NCBI GenBank assembly: GCA_011620845.1 | Contig: WOYJ01000003.1 | Span: 1 to 19,290 of the forward strand | Length of the DNA: 19,290 bases | Source of the DNA: Methanobacteriaceae archaeon | GTDB lineage: Archaea; Methanobacteriota; Methanobacteria; Methanobacteriales; Methanobacteriaceae | Reading direction: 5' to 3' | Made by a program: the position numbers and the translations under genes | Notes under the pieces: generated by a model | Told to the model about the DNA's origin: nothing | Database searches by the model: none | The model's input: the letters and a program-made list of their open reading frames with translations, nothing else | Part shown: in pieces, positions 4,738 to 15,365 of the stretch | Position numbering within the stretch: position 1 is the first letter of the stretch | Layout of the letters: each line of letters opens with the position of its first letter

Positions 4738-6221
4738 TAGCTTAGGTGTTCCTTATCTCTCTGTAATTTCTTCCGGGCACCTAAAATACAGGCTCCACCG
4801 CGCAAACCACCCAGCGGAACTTTAGGTGTCCCCATGGAGTTCATGCAGCGGGCCATTACAGCGGCACCAAGGGCCAAAGCATCGGAGACAAATATAACAT
4901 CTTTAAAATGGTCTTTAACATATTCCAGTACTAGTTCTGGTTTCCTACCGGTTATCCCTGCCCGGCCAGTGACTCCCAGGACAGAACCCTCGGTAATTAC
5001 CTTTTCATCCTCCACTTCATCTACCAATCTTTTAACGATGAGGGCGCTTACATGATCGAGTGTCGCAAATAGGGTATGTACTCCGACATCCTCATAGATC
5101 TCATGACCTAAATCAACTAATTCAGGAATTTCATCACCATTTTCTCCGATGTCACAGCCGATAAGTGTGGTACCCGCACTGTAGGCGGCTTCCGGGTCGA
5201 CTGGCACCGTTCCAAACCTATCCCTTCCCTCAGGGACCTTTCTTATATCCACGTGTTTGTGTATCTTTTCTGCGTATTTTCTAGCGGCCTTCCAATCGGC
5301 GTTTTTAAGTATGTCCCTGGTGTAAAGGTCCAACGCGGCCCCCCCCCTCTTATCAACCCTTTCAGTACCCCTGATTATGGAGTCTGATACTGCCCCTGCG
5401 AGTCCACAGAAATTGCCAACGGTACGGGCGTATGGTACATCGGCATTGGTTATTCTACCAGCGAGAGTGGTTCCGAAATCCATGGAAACCACAGGGTTAC
5501 GGTAGTCCACATCAGTCCATTTGGCACCTGCTTTTATGCCTGCAGTTACCAGTTCCCCTTCCATTTCATTTGCAACCACCACCTTACCTGTGGGTGGTAC
5601 TACGCTTACCACCGCTCCGTCAAACATTACCTGATCTATAAGGGTGTATCCCCGGAGTCGTTCCGGAAAGTTATCGATGGACATGGCCGGTGACATTTTA
5701 CGGGGAGGTATACCTGCGTCAAGGCAGCCGTTGGCCAGGGCTATTATCAGTTGTCCCACATCATCTGGATGGGCAAATCCAGCGGTCACCCCAGTTGAAC
5801 GGACTACAAAATCAAGGTCTTCATCAATATCTATCCTGGCCCGTTTAACTGATTCTAAGATGGTGTCTTTGATCAGTTCAGCCACTGATTCCTTGGTAAG
5901 CTCTACTTCCCAGACAGTCTCCCCGAAAACTTCTTCCCCCTCCTTTGGAGGGCGGATGTCCCTGGTCATCTTCACGGTCTTATCCAGCAGATAGGTGTGA
6001 CTATCGGTGAGGTTAGTGGCGGTCAGGATACATTTAGTGGTGGTATTTCCCAGTTCCACCGACCCCACGATATAATAGGTATCCGGGGTCATGCTTATAC
6101 CAGCACCTACTTTTCTCTTAACACTATAAGGATTGTATTTTATATCATCAAAACCTATGTACTTGCTTTTTGCTCTGACTGGCTTTGGGCTTCTTGCAAA
6201 TATTTTCTTAAAAGGGGACAA
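4734..6221 (-). CDS. mmp14: Methanogenesis marker protein 14 (Mmp14), ASKHA-like
   Basis: A 495-aa member of the methanogenesis marker 14 family, present in methanogens and of unproven function. Seen: after a basic N-terminal tail of about 45 residues, SVELGNTTTKCILTATNL (54-71) resembles the phosphate-1 loop of the actin/Hsp70/sugar kinase (ASKHA) fold. VVSMDFGTTLAG (244-255) resembles a second nucleotide loop, VLGVTGRAGITGRKPEL (414-430) an adenosine-side glycine-rich loop, and SDALALGAAVMARCMNSMG (446-464) the closing helix. There is no membrane segment. Start: TTG 6221 seven bases after GGAGGT, with no equally good ATG. The motif set is like that of corrinoid-protein reactivases and MutL/EutA-type proteins, and the gene sits beside the corrinoid-dependent mtr operon. 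A reactivase role is inference only. A run of nine G lies in the coding strand (5339-5347). Its stop codon overlaps the last bases of the convergent pseudogene. Confidence 0.85.
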   Translation of the reverse strand: MSPFKKIFARSPKPVRAKSKYIGFDDIKYNPYSVKRKVGAGISMTPDTYYIVGSVELGNTTTKCILTATNLTDSHTYLLDKTVKMTRDIRPPKEGEEVFGETVWEVELTKESVAELIKDTILESVKRARIDIDEDLDFVVRSTGVTAGFAHPDDVGQLIIALANGCLDAGIPPRKMSPAMSIDNFPERLRGYTLIDQVMFDGAVVSVVPPTGKVVVANEMEGELVTAGIKAGAKWTDVDYRNPVVSMDFGTTLAGRITNADVPYARTVGNFCGLAGAVSDSIIRGTERVDKRGGAALDLYTRDILKNADWKAARKYAEKIHKHVDIRKVPEGRDRFGTVPVDPEAAYSAGTTLIGCDIGENGDEIPELVDLGHEIYEDVGVHTLFATLDHVSALIVKRLVDEVEDEKVITEGSVLGVTGRAGITGRKPELVLEYVKDHFKDVIFVSDALALGAAVMARCMNSMGTPKVPLGGLRGGACILGARKKLQRDKEHLSY

Positions 6222-6270
6222 AAGGATTACCTCCAGAAATAAATCAACAAGTTAAAGTTTTACTTAAAAT

Positions 6271-6279
6271 TAATATAAA
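6271..6279 (-). promoter_or_regulatory. Probable TATA box of mmp14
   Basis: On the minus strand TTTATATTA lies about 50 bases before the TTG start. Initiation about 25 bases downstream, near 6250, would leave a leader of about 28 bases containing GGAGGT. This makes mmp14 a transcript separate from the usp gene. The A-run at 6300-6305 is a T-tract on the minus strand and probably ends the upstream usp mRNA. Confidence 0.45.
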
Positions 6280-6318
6280 GGTTATGAATTTATTTTAATA
6301 AAAAAGAAGTAGGTTGAT

Positions 6319-6747
6319 CTAGTTGATCCTTACCAGTAATACACTGCAGGGGGCAGAGTGAACGACTTTTTCAGATACGCTTCCTAACAAATGCTTATCT
6401 ACCCTACTTTTTCCCGTGCTCATTACAATAAGGTCGACAGCTTCATTTTCAGCAGTCTTAACTATTTCCTCCGCCGGGTTGCCCTCTAATAATACCTTTT
6501 TGAACTTAATCCCCTTACATACCTCTTGAAGTTGTTTTTCCATACTGTTCAGTATTTCCCTTCCCCTCATGGTTAATTCCTTGTGCATCATATTTTTAAC
6601 CCTAACTGGGGTTAAGAAAGGTACAGAGATATCTACTACGTATATACCTATGATTTCAACATCTTTACCTGAAACAACATCAATTGTGTTTTCCAGTATC
6701 TCATCCATGTATTCGCCCATGGTAGCCACAAGTATCTTTTCGTACAT
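6319..6747 (-). CDS. Universal stress protein (UspA family)
   Basis: A 142-aa single-domain universal stress protein. It opens with the usual first strand MYEKILVATMG, has GNPAEEIVKTAENEAVDLIVMSTGKS in the second half and the ATP-site pattern G-x-S..LLGSVSEKVVHSAPCSVLLV at the end (the G-2x-G-9x-G-S type), so it probably binds ATP. It differs from longer Usps in lacking the second domain. ATG start after GAGAGGA, 12 bases downstream of the exchanger gene, whose stop codon lies just before this ribosome site, so the two are almost surely cotranscribed. In such pairs the Usp is often thought to modulate the transporter. Here that is inference from the gene order only. Confidence 0.9.
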   Translation of the reverse strand: MYEKILVATMGEYMDEILENTIDVVSGKDVEIIGIYVVDISVPFLTPVRVKNMMHKELTMRGREILNSMEKQLQEVCKGIKFKKVLLEGNPAEEIVKTAENEAVDLIVMSTGKSRVDKHLLGSVSEKVVHSAPCSVLLVRIN

Positions 6748-6759
6748 TGCTTAGTCCTC

Positions 6760-7743
6760 TCATACCAGTATAAATAATCTGAATACAGCGTAGGTTATGT
6801 ATGAAGCCACTAATATTATTCCTGCTATCCGGTTTAATTTCATTTTACCTGCTCTTATCAGTACCATCAATAAAATGGTGATAAACAGCATCACTGGTGC
6901 GTCGAAGGTTAAAGAAAGTGGTTCAACCGGTACTGTCATTACCAGTGCAGGAATTCCAATCCCTATGAGTATGTTGAAGGTGTTACTGCCCAGCACTGTT
7001 CCTATGGAGAGATCGTGCAGTCCTTTCATGGCGGAAGATAGGGTAACCACCAGTTCTGGTATGCTGGTTCCAATGGCCAGGGTGAATAATCCCATGATCA
7101 TGGCCGGAATGCCGGCTATACGGGCCAGTTCCACACCGCTGAAGACCAGTATCCTACAGCCAATAATAAGGCCGATCAAACCTATAACTACCAGTGCAAT
7201 GGTTTTTTTATCTATATTTCTTTTATTCTGATTATTTCCCGATTCATCTATTTTTTCTTCCTCTGAAGAGTTAACGTGGTTTTGTTCTCTCTGTGATTTA
7301 ATCAATAGATACAGATAGTAACCGTACGCAGCGACCATTATAATGGAAGCCGACCAGTGGATATCCCCGAAAAACATGAAAATTAAGAGGATAATTCCGG
7401 TGATTAAAGTCATCAACCAGTCTCTGGTGAGTCCCTTTTTATTTGTTCTAATTACACCAGATACTGTGGCAGAAATACCGAGTATACCGGCGATGTTCCA
7501 TATGTTGGAGCCTATAACTGTACCCACACCGATATCTACACTGCCTGAAAGCGAAGCTATCAAGGCGGATCCAAATTCTGGTAGTGATGTACCGATGGCT
7601 GATGCAGTGACTCCCAGGATAATCTCTGAAATCCCCAGTGTCGATCCAATTTCCACCAGGTTATCCACAAAGACATCGGCGGATTTAACCACTATGATCA
7701 GCGATATGACCAGTCCTATGATGTAAAGGATTATATTTAACAA
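6760..7743 (-). CDS. Sodium/calcium exchanger, CaCA family (YrbG-like)
   Basis: A 327-aa membrane antiporter with two inverted homologous halves. Seen: alpha-1 repeat ASAIGTSLPEFGSALIASL with GTVIGSNIWNI (about 47-86) and alpha-2 repeat LAIGTSIPELVVTLSSAM with GTVLGSNTFNI (about 222-262). These G-T-S-x-P-E and G-S-N-x-x-N-I motifs hold the ion-binding acidic and polar residues of CaCA transporters. About ten hydrophobic segments, with a hydrophilic charged loop at about 155-178 (SQREQNHVNSSEEEKIDESGNNQ, then NKRNIDKK) between halves. Start: TTG 7743, seven bases after GGTGA. It likely exchanges Na+ (or H+) for Ca2+. Its place next to mtr, the primary sodium pump, is suggestive. Upstream, CGGAA..TTCCG (7754-7769) forms a short inverted repeat beside the ribosome site. 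Confidence 0.88.
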   Translation of the reverse strand: MLNIILYIIGLVISLIIVVKSADVFVDNLVEIGSTLGISEIILGVTASAIGTSLPEFGSALIASLSGSVDIGVGTVIGSNIWNIAGILGISATVSGVIRTNKKGLTRDWLMTLITGIILLIFMFFGDIHWSASIIMVAAYGYYLYLLIKSQREQNHVNSSEEEKIDESGNNQNKRNIDKKTIALVVIGLIGLIIGCRILVFSGVELARIAGIPAMIMGLFTLAIGTSIPELVVTLSSAMKGLHDLSIGTVLGSNTFNILIGIGIPALVMTVPVEPLSLTFDAPVMLFITILLMVLIRAGKMKLNRIAGIILVASYITYAVFRLFILV

Positions 7744-7869
7744 AAATATTCACCGGAAGTATATTTCCGTATCCCTATTGATAACCTTTTCTATTTAATT
7801 TTTTGATAATTACTCTTTGATCATTAAAAAATTAACGTGACATGGGCATGATAATCCCTTAAAATTGAT

Positions 7870-7908
7870 TTAAAAATAAAAATAAAAGAAGTGGGCGATA
7901 TAATCGCC
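7870..7908 (-). terminator. Terminator of the mtr operon
   Basis: Ten bases after the mtrH stop the minus strand shows GGCGAT, loop TAT, ATCGCC (7894-7908), a perfect six-pair GC-rich stem, followed by a T-rich tail over 7870-7891 (three T-runs of 4-5). It is well placed to end the mtrEDCBAFGH transcript. Confidence 0.75.
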
Positions 7909-7917
7909 TCAAACTTT

Positions 7918-8871
7918 TTAGAGCAGTTTGAATAATGGGTGTTCTTCAATCATTTCTGTTCCAAGGTCTTTAGCAGCTTCTGCAATGAAGATATCGGCCA
8001 TTGCACAGGCAGGGAATGCCATGGAAGCGTTTTCAATAGGACCTATGAGAACGAAGTCTCCACCAGCCATCTGCATGATGAGGTTGGATCCTACGTCGGC
8101 CACAGGCCATGCTTCAGCGTGACCCTGTCCACCTTTTTCTACTGATTTTTTGTAGTTTCTCATCCAGTCCCATGCGGATGGTACGTTGTGTATACCTGCA
8201 CCTGATGGGTATCCCCATTTGGCTTTCTGCATGAAGGATGTTCTGACTGCTGGTCCTGCTCCCTGTCCCAGTGGGGTAACTGCTACGTCCATGAGTGGTT
8301 TGTCGATTCCAGATTCTGCGGCCATCTCTAAGAGACCTTTATCCAGTACGCTTCCACCGTTTTCCCAGATGTCTAATTTACCCTGGGGTGTCATGTCCAT
8401 TGCGTTGAACCCTAGAACTATGGATGCAGATAGGTCAGTTTCTCCTACTGCTACTATTTCTTCAGCTTCTGCTGCCATGTTTATAGAGTTGTAGATTGCT
8501 CTATCAGCTAATCCTACTTCTGTTGCGTATTTTGCTCCGGCTATTCTTGCTTCTGCAGAGGTTGAGTCTATGAGGAAGGGGTAATCGGAGTGTTCTCCTA
8601 CAAATTCCAGATATTTAACGATTGCTTCTGGAGTCTGTCCGAAGGTGTGTACCCAGTGAGGGTTACCTGTTACGTCAGACATCTCTTCCTGTGTTTTCAT
8701 TAAAGCCTGTGCTTTTTCTGCGTCGAATGTACCGGCCTTTTCATCTTCAATAATGTTGTGTCCACCATAAAATATGGTACCTGCTAAAACAGTTGGATAT
8801 TCACCTGGCTGTCCTCCACATTTGACGCCACCAATATCTAAAACAACTTGTTCTTTGTCAAATCTAAACAT
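7918..8871 (-). CDS. mtrH: Methyl-H4MPT:CoM methyltransferase subunit H
   Basis: The peripheral cytoplasmic subunit (317 aa) that binds methyl-tetrahydromethanopterin and passes the methyl group to Co(I) of the MtrA corrinoid. It has the TIM-barrel look of the methyltetrahydrofolate methyltransferase group. Seen: GGVKCGGQPGEYPTVLAGTIFYGGH (14-38), DYPFLIDSTSAEARIAGAKYA, AIYNSINMAAEAEEI, the DVAVTPLGQGAGPAVRTSFMQKAKWGYPSGAGIHN segment and GSNLIMQMAGGDFVLIGPIENA, all very characteristic. There is no membrane segment. ATG start after GGAGGTTT. It is the last gene of the operon, 18 bases after mtrG, and is followed by a strong hairpin terminator. Length agrees with other MtrH proteins (about 310 aa). 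Confidence 0.98.
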   Translation of the reverse strand: MFRFDKEQVVLDIGGVKCGGQPGEYPTVLAGTIFYGGHNIIEDEKAGTFDAEKAQALMKTQEEMSDVTGNPHWVHTFGQTPEAIVKYLEFVGEHSDYPFLIDSTSAEARIAGAKYATEVGLADRAIYNSINMAAEAEEIVAVGETDLSASIVLGFNAMDMTPQGKLDIWENGGSVLDKGLLEMAAESGIDKPLMDVAVTPLGQGAGPAVRTSFMQKAKWGYPSGAGIHNVPSAWDWMRNYKKSVEKGGQGHAEAWPVADVGSNLIMQMAGGDFVLIGPIENASMAFPACAMADIFIAEAAKDLGTEMIEEHPLFKLL

Positions 8872-8889
8872 ACATAAACCTCCATTTTA

Positions 8890-9141
8890 CTAGATTCCAA
8901 AGGCAGTTAAGAATGCTCCTACCTTAACCACATTGAATGCCACAAATAGGATTATTAGTCCTATTATAATTCCGTATAAAATACCAATATCTCTACCTAT
9001 TTGTTGACCCATACGCTGGTTGATTTCACCCCAAGTGAATTCTACCTTGTCTTCCATGTCGTCTAATCTTTCATTTGCCTTGTTGAATGCATCTGCAGGG
9101 ACAAGAACGGCTGGTACTATATCTTTATCTTCGTCTGCCAT
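8890..9141 (-). CDS. mtrG: Methyl-H4MPT:CoM methyltransferase subunit G
   Basis: A small subunit (83 aa) with a cytoplasmic acidic N-terminal part (DADEDKD-like start, helix with NKANERLDDMEDKVEF) and one C-terminal membrane helix LYGIIIGLIILFVAFNVVKVG. It belongs to the stalk of single-span subunits around MtrCDE. The pre-membrane motif QQIGRDIGILYGIIIGL parallels MtrA, MtrB and MtrF. ATG start after GGAGGATGA, which lies within the last codons of mtrF, four bases between stop and start. Confidence 0.96.
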   Translation of the reverse strand: MADEDKDIVPAVLVPADAFNKANERLDDMEDKVEFTWGEINQRMGQQIGRDIGILYGIIIGLIILFVAFNVVKVGAFLTAFGI

Positions 9142-9145
9142 TTTA

Positions 9146-9352
9146 TCATCCTCCGAAGTATAATGTCCAAATTACAAATGGAAGAACTAAAATTAAAGCC
9201 AGGATTACTCCTACGGCTATACCATAAATACGGGTGGCTATAAGCCCGGCAAATAATCTTTGGTCTCTACCTATCAGTTGTGTTCGGTATTTAACATCTT
9301 CTGCGACTTTTCTTATGCCTCTAATGTTAGGTTTATTTGATATCAAAACCAT
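9146..9352 (-). CDS. mtrF: Methyl-H4MPT:CoM methyltransferase subunit F
   Basis: A 68-aa single-span subunit: basic N-terminus SNKPNIRGIRKVAEDVKYRTQLIGRD, then RLFAGLIATRIYGIAVG leading into a hydrophobic helix to the C-terminus. The segment is homologous to the C-terminal part of MtrA (FAGMYAGKVQGIVVG). In some orders of methanogens F-like sequence is fused to MtrA, and here it stands alone, as in Methanobacteriales. ATG start after GGGGGT that overlaps the mtrA stop, spacing eight bases. Confidence 0.96.
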   Translation of the reverse strand: MVLISNKPNIRGIRKVAEDVKYRTQLIGRDQRLFAGLIATRIYGIAVGVILALILVLPFVIWTLYFGG

Positions 9353-9364
9353 CTCGAAAACCCC

Positions 9365-10087
9365 CTATCTCAGGAATAATATAGTCCCAATGATCAGTGT
9401 GAAGGCCAGGCCTACCACTATTCCCTGAACTTTTCCGGCGTACATACCTGCGAATATCCGGTTTATACCACCGATTGATTTAATCTGGGTCTGGATATTA
9501 CGCATTCGAGCTTCTATCAGTGCGGTTTCTGGGGCTACAGGTGGTACTGCTTCACCTTCTTCTTCCTCTTCGCCATCTTCTTCCACTTCGACTACCATTG
9601 CTTCTTCTTCGAATGCTCCGGGATCTTTTTCTATGCACTCTTTGATCTTGGATTGTATTGCTGCTGCGTCTTCTGTGTCAATTATACTTACTATTTCCAG
9701 TTGTTGTTGGAATCTTTCAATTCCTTCGTCGGGTATGTTTTCGATGAAGGGAATTGCTCCAGTTGCTTCTATAATTTTCCTCTTTTCTGGGTCAACTCCA
9801 TTGGCATGAAGTGCTTCGATACTTTGACCTGTAATGTGCCCCTGAACTTCTGATCCACACAGGACCAGGAATCTGATGTTAGGGTTCGAGATCAGGTTAG
9901 CCATCATCTTCTCAATTCCGAGGTTTTCCGTTTTGCAAGGTCCGGCTATGGCTGCTCCGGCATCCACTGGGATCTGTTCGATGTGAGAAGCCAGTGTCGC
10001 GGCTGCAACTGGACTTTCTGGGTCTCCGACCACGTAGTCCCCGTTAATAACCGGCCATCCTTCTGCTGGTGCTTTTTTCTCAGCCAA
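9365..10087 (-). CDS. mtrA: Methyl-H4MPT:CoM methyltransferase corrinoid subunit A
   Basis: Carries the 5'-hydroxybenzimidazolyl cobamide that takes the methyl group from MtrH's substrate and passes it to coenzyme M, the step that drives Na+ export. From the chosen start the protein is 240 aa: corrinoid domain to about 155 with EVQGHITGQ placing the cobalt-ligand histidine exactly at residue 84, a linker with a very acidic run (about 160-179), a helix ARMRNIQTQIKSIGGINRIFAG, and one C-terminal membrane helix from about 219. Start: TTG 10087 lies six bases after AGGAGGTG. The in-frame GTG 10096 is part of that ribosome site itself, so it cannot be the start, and the His84 numbering supports TTG (MAEKKAPAEGWP). 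The mtrB stop overlaps the ribosome site. Confidence 0.97.
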   Translation of the reverse strand: MAEKKAPAEGWPVINGDYVVGDPESPVAAATLASHIEQIPVDAGAAIAGPCKTENLGIEKMMANLISNPNIRFLVLCGSEVQGHITGQSIEALHANGVDPEKRKIIEATGAIPFIENIPDEGIERFQQQLEIVSIIDTEDAAAIQSKIKECIEKDPGAFEEEAMVVEVEEDGEEEEEGEAVPPVAPETALIEARMRNIQTQIKSIGGINRIFAGMYAGKVQGIVVGLAFTLIIGTILFLR

Positions 10088-10099
10088 CTTTAACACCTC

Positions 10100-10411
10100 C
10101 TATAATAGTAGCGGTAGTAATGCGACCAGTAGAATTAACCCAATTATGAATCCGTACACTATGTTGGTTAGTTTACCTGCGGTAAAGTAAGCACCTTCTC
10201 TTCCAGGGTAAGCCCCTGCAGAGACTGTGGTTGGATCCATTGAAGTATATAAGTCTTCTACTGCCATCTCTAATTCATTTAGTTGTTCGTTCACTCCATC
10301 CAGGGATACCAGTACAGCTCCTTTCATAGCTGCTCCCAGTATACCTGTGGAGGGGTCAAGGGTTAAATTGGATTCAGGAGCAATTTGTATTAAAGGTAAC
10401 ATTTCTGCCAT
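10100..10411 (-). CDS. mtrB: Methyl-H4MPT:CoM methyltransferase subunit B
   Basis: A 103-aa subunit with a soluble helical N-terminal region (QIAPESNLTLDPSTGILGA, then VNEQLNELEMAVEDLYTSMDP) and one C-terminal membrane helix, VYGFIIGLILLVALLPLLL. The sequence GREGAYFTAGKLTNIVYGFIIG is aligned by eye with the same region of MtrA, F and G. ATG start after GGAGGAATAGAA. The stop codon lies in the mtrA ribosome site, so translation of B and A is coupled. Confidence 0.97.
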   Translation of the reverse strand: MAEMLPLIQIAPESNLTLDPSTGILGAAMKGAVLVSLDGVNEQLNELEMAVEDLYTSMDPTTVSAGAYPGREGAYFTAGKLTNIVYGFIIGLILLVALLPLLL

Positions 10412-10425
10412 TTTCTATTCCTCCT

Positions 10426-11234
10426 TTACATCTCCTCTTCAGGCCACCAGCCAGTCCAAGCCACTGATGCTGCATCTTCGGTAGATGCTTGAATGAATGC
10501 ACTGATTGATATAAACCAGGCTATTGCACCGATTATGGCGGTTACCCACCAGATATCTGAGTATCCAATTCCCATGATCCCTACTATGGCCATGGAAATG
10601 AAACCAGTTGCTGCGGCCAGTTTGAGTGTTCTAACTCTGTCTTCTTGTGGTCCTAAACAGGCGTTGAATGGATGCTGTATTGCCATTGTATTCAGGATGA
10701 ATAATACACCTATAAATCCAGTTGATACCACTGTGGTCAATATATCTGCCATGCTTAAACCTCCAGCTATAGCTGCTGAAAATCCTAGTATGGATATGGC
10801 TGCTGCACCGGAAAGTTCCACTGTGCATCTAACCAGGATGGGTATTTTCATCTTGATGATCTTGGTACCGACTAAGGCTACTATGGCACCTACGATCATG
10901 GCTAAGACTACTCCAAATATGGGGCCTAGTAATTCTAAACCGCTACCAAATATCACAGCACCAGCTATTCCTGCCAGGGCTCCTATGACACCTATAGCCA
11001 GTGACATATATCCTATGGATGGTACACCGGTACCTAAACCATAACTGGCAACTCGAGCAATAGCGTCAGCTCCCCATATTATGGCGAGCACCGCTCCTAA
11101 TGCTCCAAATAGTGGTCCTATAGTAGGGATAAATGGTACCAGATAAAGTAGTATAAGTCCACCAATTAATCCTAATGCTAAAATTTGTATTGGGTTTACA
11201 GAGGATTCTCCGCCTCCTCCTGCTGCTACTGACA

Positions 11235-11235
<1 letters not shown>
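10426..11235 (-). CDS. mtrC: Methyl-H4MPT:CoM methyltransferase membrane subunit C
   Basis: Multi-span membrane subunit (269 aa) of the sodium-translocating core, with MtrD and MtrE. It starts MSVAAGGGGESSVNPIQILALGLIGG and contains about six long hydrophobic glycine/alanine-rich segments, with the soluble loop NACLGPQEDRVRTLKLAA and the C-terminus AWTGWWPEEEM. Start: ATG 11235 follows GGGAGGTG by seven bases and overlaps the mtrD stop by one base (TAATG). The open frame extends 22 codons further upstream into mtrD but that part has no ribosome site and reads as unrelated sequence. Confidence 0.97.
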
Positions 11236-12884
<1,649 letters not shown>

Positions 12885-12910
12885 ATAATTTCCTCCTTAA
12901 TTTTTTTAAT

Positions 12911-12945
12911 AAAATAAAAAAAAATAGGTGTTTACGTAACACCTA

Positions 12946-12947
<2 letters not shown>
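12911..12947 (-). terminator. Hairpin and T-tract between mcrA and mtrE
   Basis: On the minus strand AATAGGTGTT pairs perfectly over ten bases with AACACCTATT (12923-12932 with 12938-12947) around a five-base loop, and is followed by a run of eight or nine T with further T-runs to 12911. The stem includes two bases of the mcrA stop codon. It is likely a terminator with partial readthrough into mtrE, since only about 25 bases separate the T-tract from the mtrE start. Confidence 0.75.
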
Positions 12948-14598
<1,651 letters not shown>

Positions 14599-14613
14599 AT
14601 TTCCACCTCCTAA

Positions 14614-15363
14614 TTATTCAGGACTGAACCCACCTTGTGATCGTAGTATGTGTATTCTCTGTAGTACTTCTACTGCGTCAGCGTCGTCTCGGTAGGCTTC
14701 ACCATCTTTTCGGTAGATAGTGGTTTTTGCTTTGAGAGTTTCTTCATCTAATGGTTCTCCTAAAACTACTGGTTCGTCTAGTTCGTCACCGATCTGGTTT
14801 TTGACTGCTTCTACATTGCCTGTGTCTTTGTTTAAGATCTGTCTTCGCAGCATGTCGAACATCATACCGTCTTCGTCCAGTCTTACAGCGTGTCCGTGCA
14901 CTGTTTTACCTTTAACAGCTGAACGGGCAGGGTCGAACCATTCTTGTTCAAGAAGTTCTTTAGCGTATTTTTCGAGGTCTCTTTCTCTGGTTTCGATGAT
15001 TTGTCTTCCGGATAGTGTACCTGCGTCAGCACCTCGGAATCTCCAGAGGTATGCTCTGGATCTTACGAATGGTTGGGCTGGGGCGTTGTACATTGAGTCT
15101 GAAAACTGTATGTATCGGACTCTGTCTCCGGCTTTTGCACCATCCAGTGGTACTACAGTTTCCCTTATGATATCATCTGGTTCGTCCATTTCTTCCAGTG
15201 GTGGGTGTACACTGGGGTACTCTTCACCAGGGGCTCGGTGACCTAATATCTTAACAACATCTTCGTCGGAAATCTCCCTTAACTTTTCTAATTCTACATC
15301 AGGGTTGCTGAATTTTCTTCTGTTTTTTGCAACCTGACTTGTTCCTGGATAGAATTGTGCCAT
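14614..15363 (-). CDS. mcrG: Methyl-coenzyme M reductase I subunit gamma
   Basis: Gamma subunit of the MCR hexamer, 249 aa from the chosen start. It begins MAQFYPGTSQVAKNRRKF, has ISDEDVVKILGHRAPGEEYPSVHPPLEEMDEP, and RGADAGTLSGRQIIETRERDL in which Arg120 (a contact of the CoM/CoB pocket) falls at its known number. The C-terminus is RIHILRSQGGFSPE. Start choice: the reading frame also has ATG 15369 overlapping the mcrC stop, but it is only two bases from AGGAGGTG, whereas ATG 15363 is at normal spacing and gives the correct residue numbers. If 15369 is used the protein has two more residues (MI). Confidence 0.98.
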   Translation of the reverse strand: MAQFYPGTSQVAKNRRKFSNPDVELEKLREISDEDVVKILGHRAPGEEYPSVHPPLEEMDEPDDIIRETVVPLDGAKAGDRVRYIQFSDSMYNAPAQPFVRSRAYLWRFRGADAGTLSGRQIIETRERDLEKYAKELLEQEWFDPARSAVKGKTVHGHAVRLDEDGMMFDMLRRQILNKDTGNVEAVKNQIGDELDEPVVLGEPLDEETLKAKTTIYRKDGEAYRDDADAVEVLQRIHILRSQGGFSPE

Positions 15364-15365
15364 AA

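Noticed and set aside
7754..7769. CGGAA-N6-TTCCG inverted repeat before the exchanger gene, considered as an operator
   Set aside because: The arms are only five bases, no clear BRE/TATA pair accompanies it, and it overlaps the ribosome site region, so it is mentioned only in the gene entry.
10493..11044. 183-codon open frame on the + strand opposite mtrC
   Set aside because: It is antisense to a certain gene, has no good ribosome site and gives a low-complexity product rich in Pro, Ala, Met and Thr, the usual mirror image of glycine/alanine-rich membrane codons.
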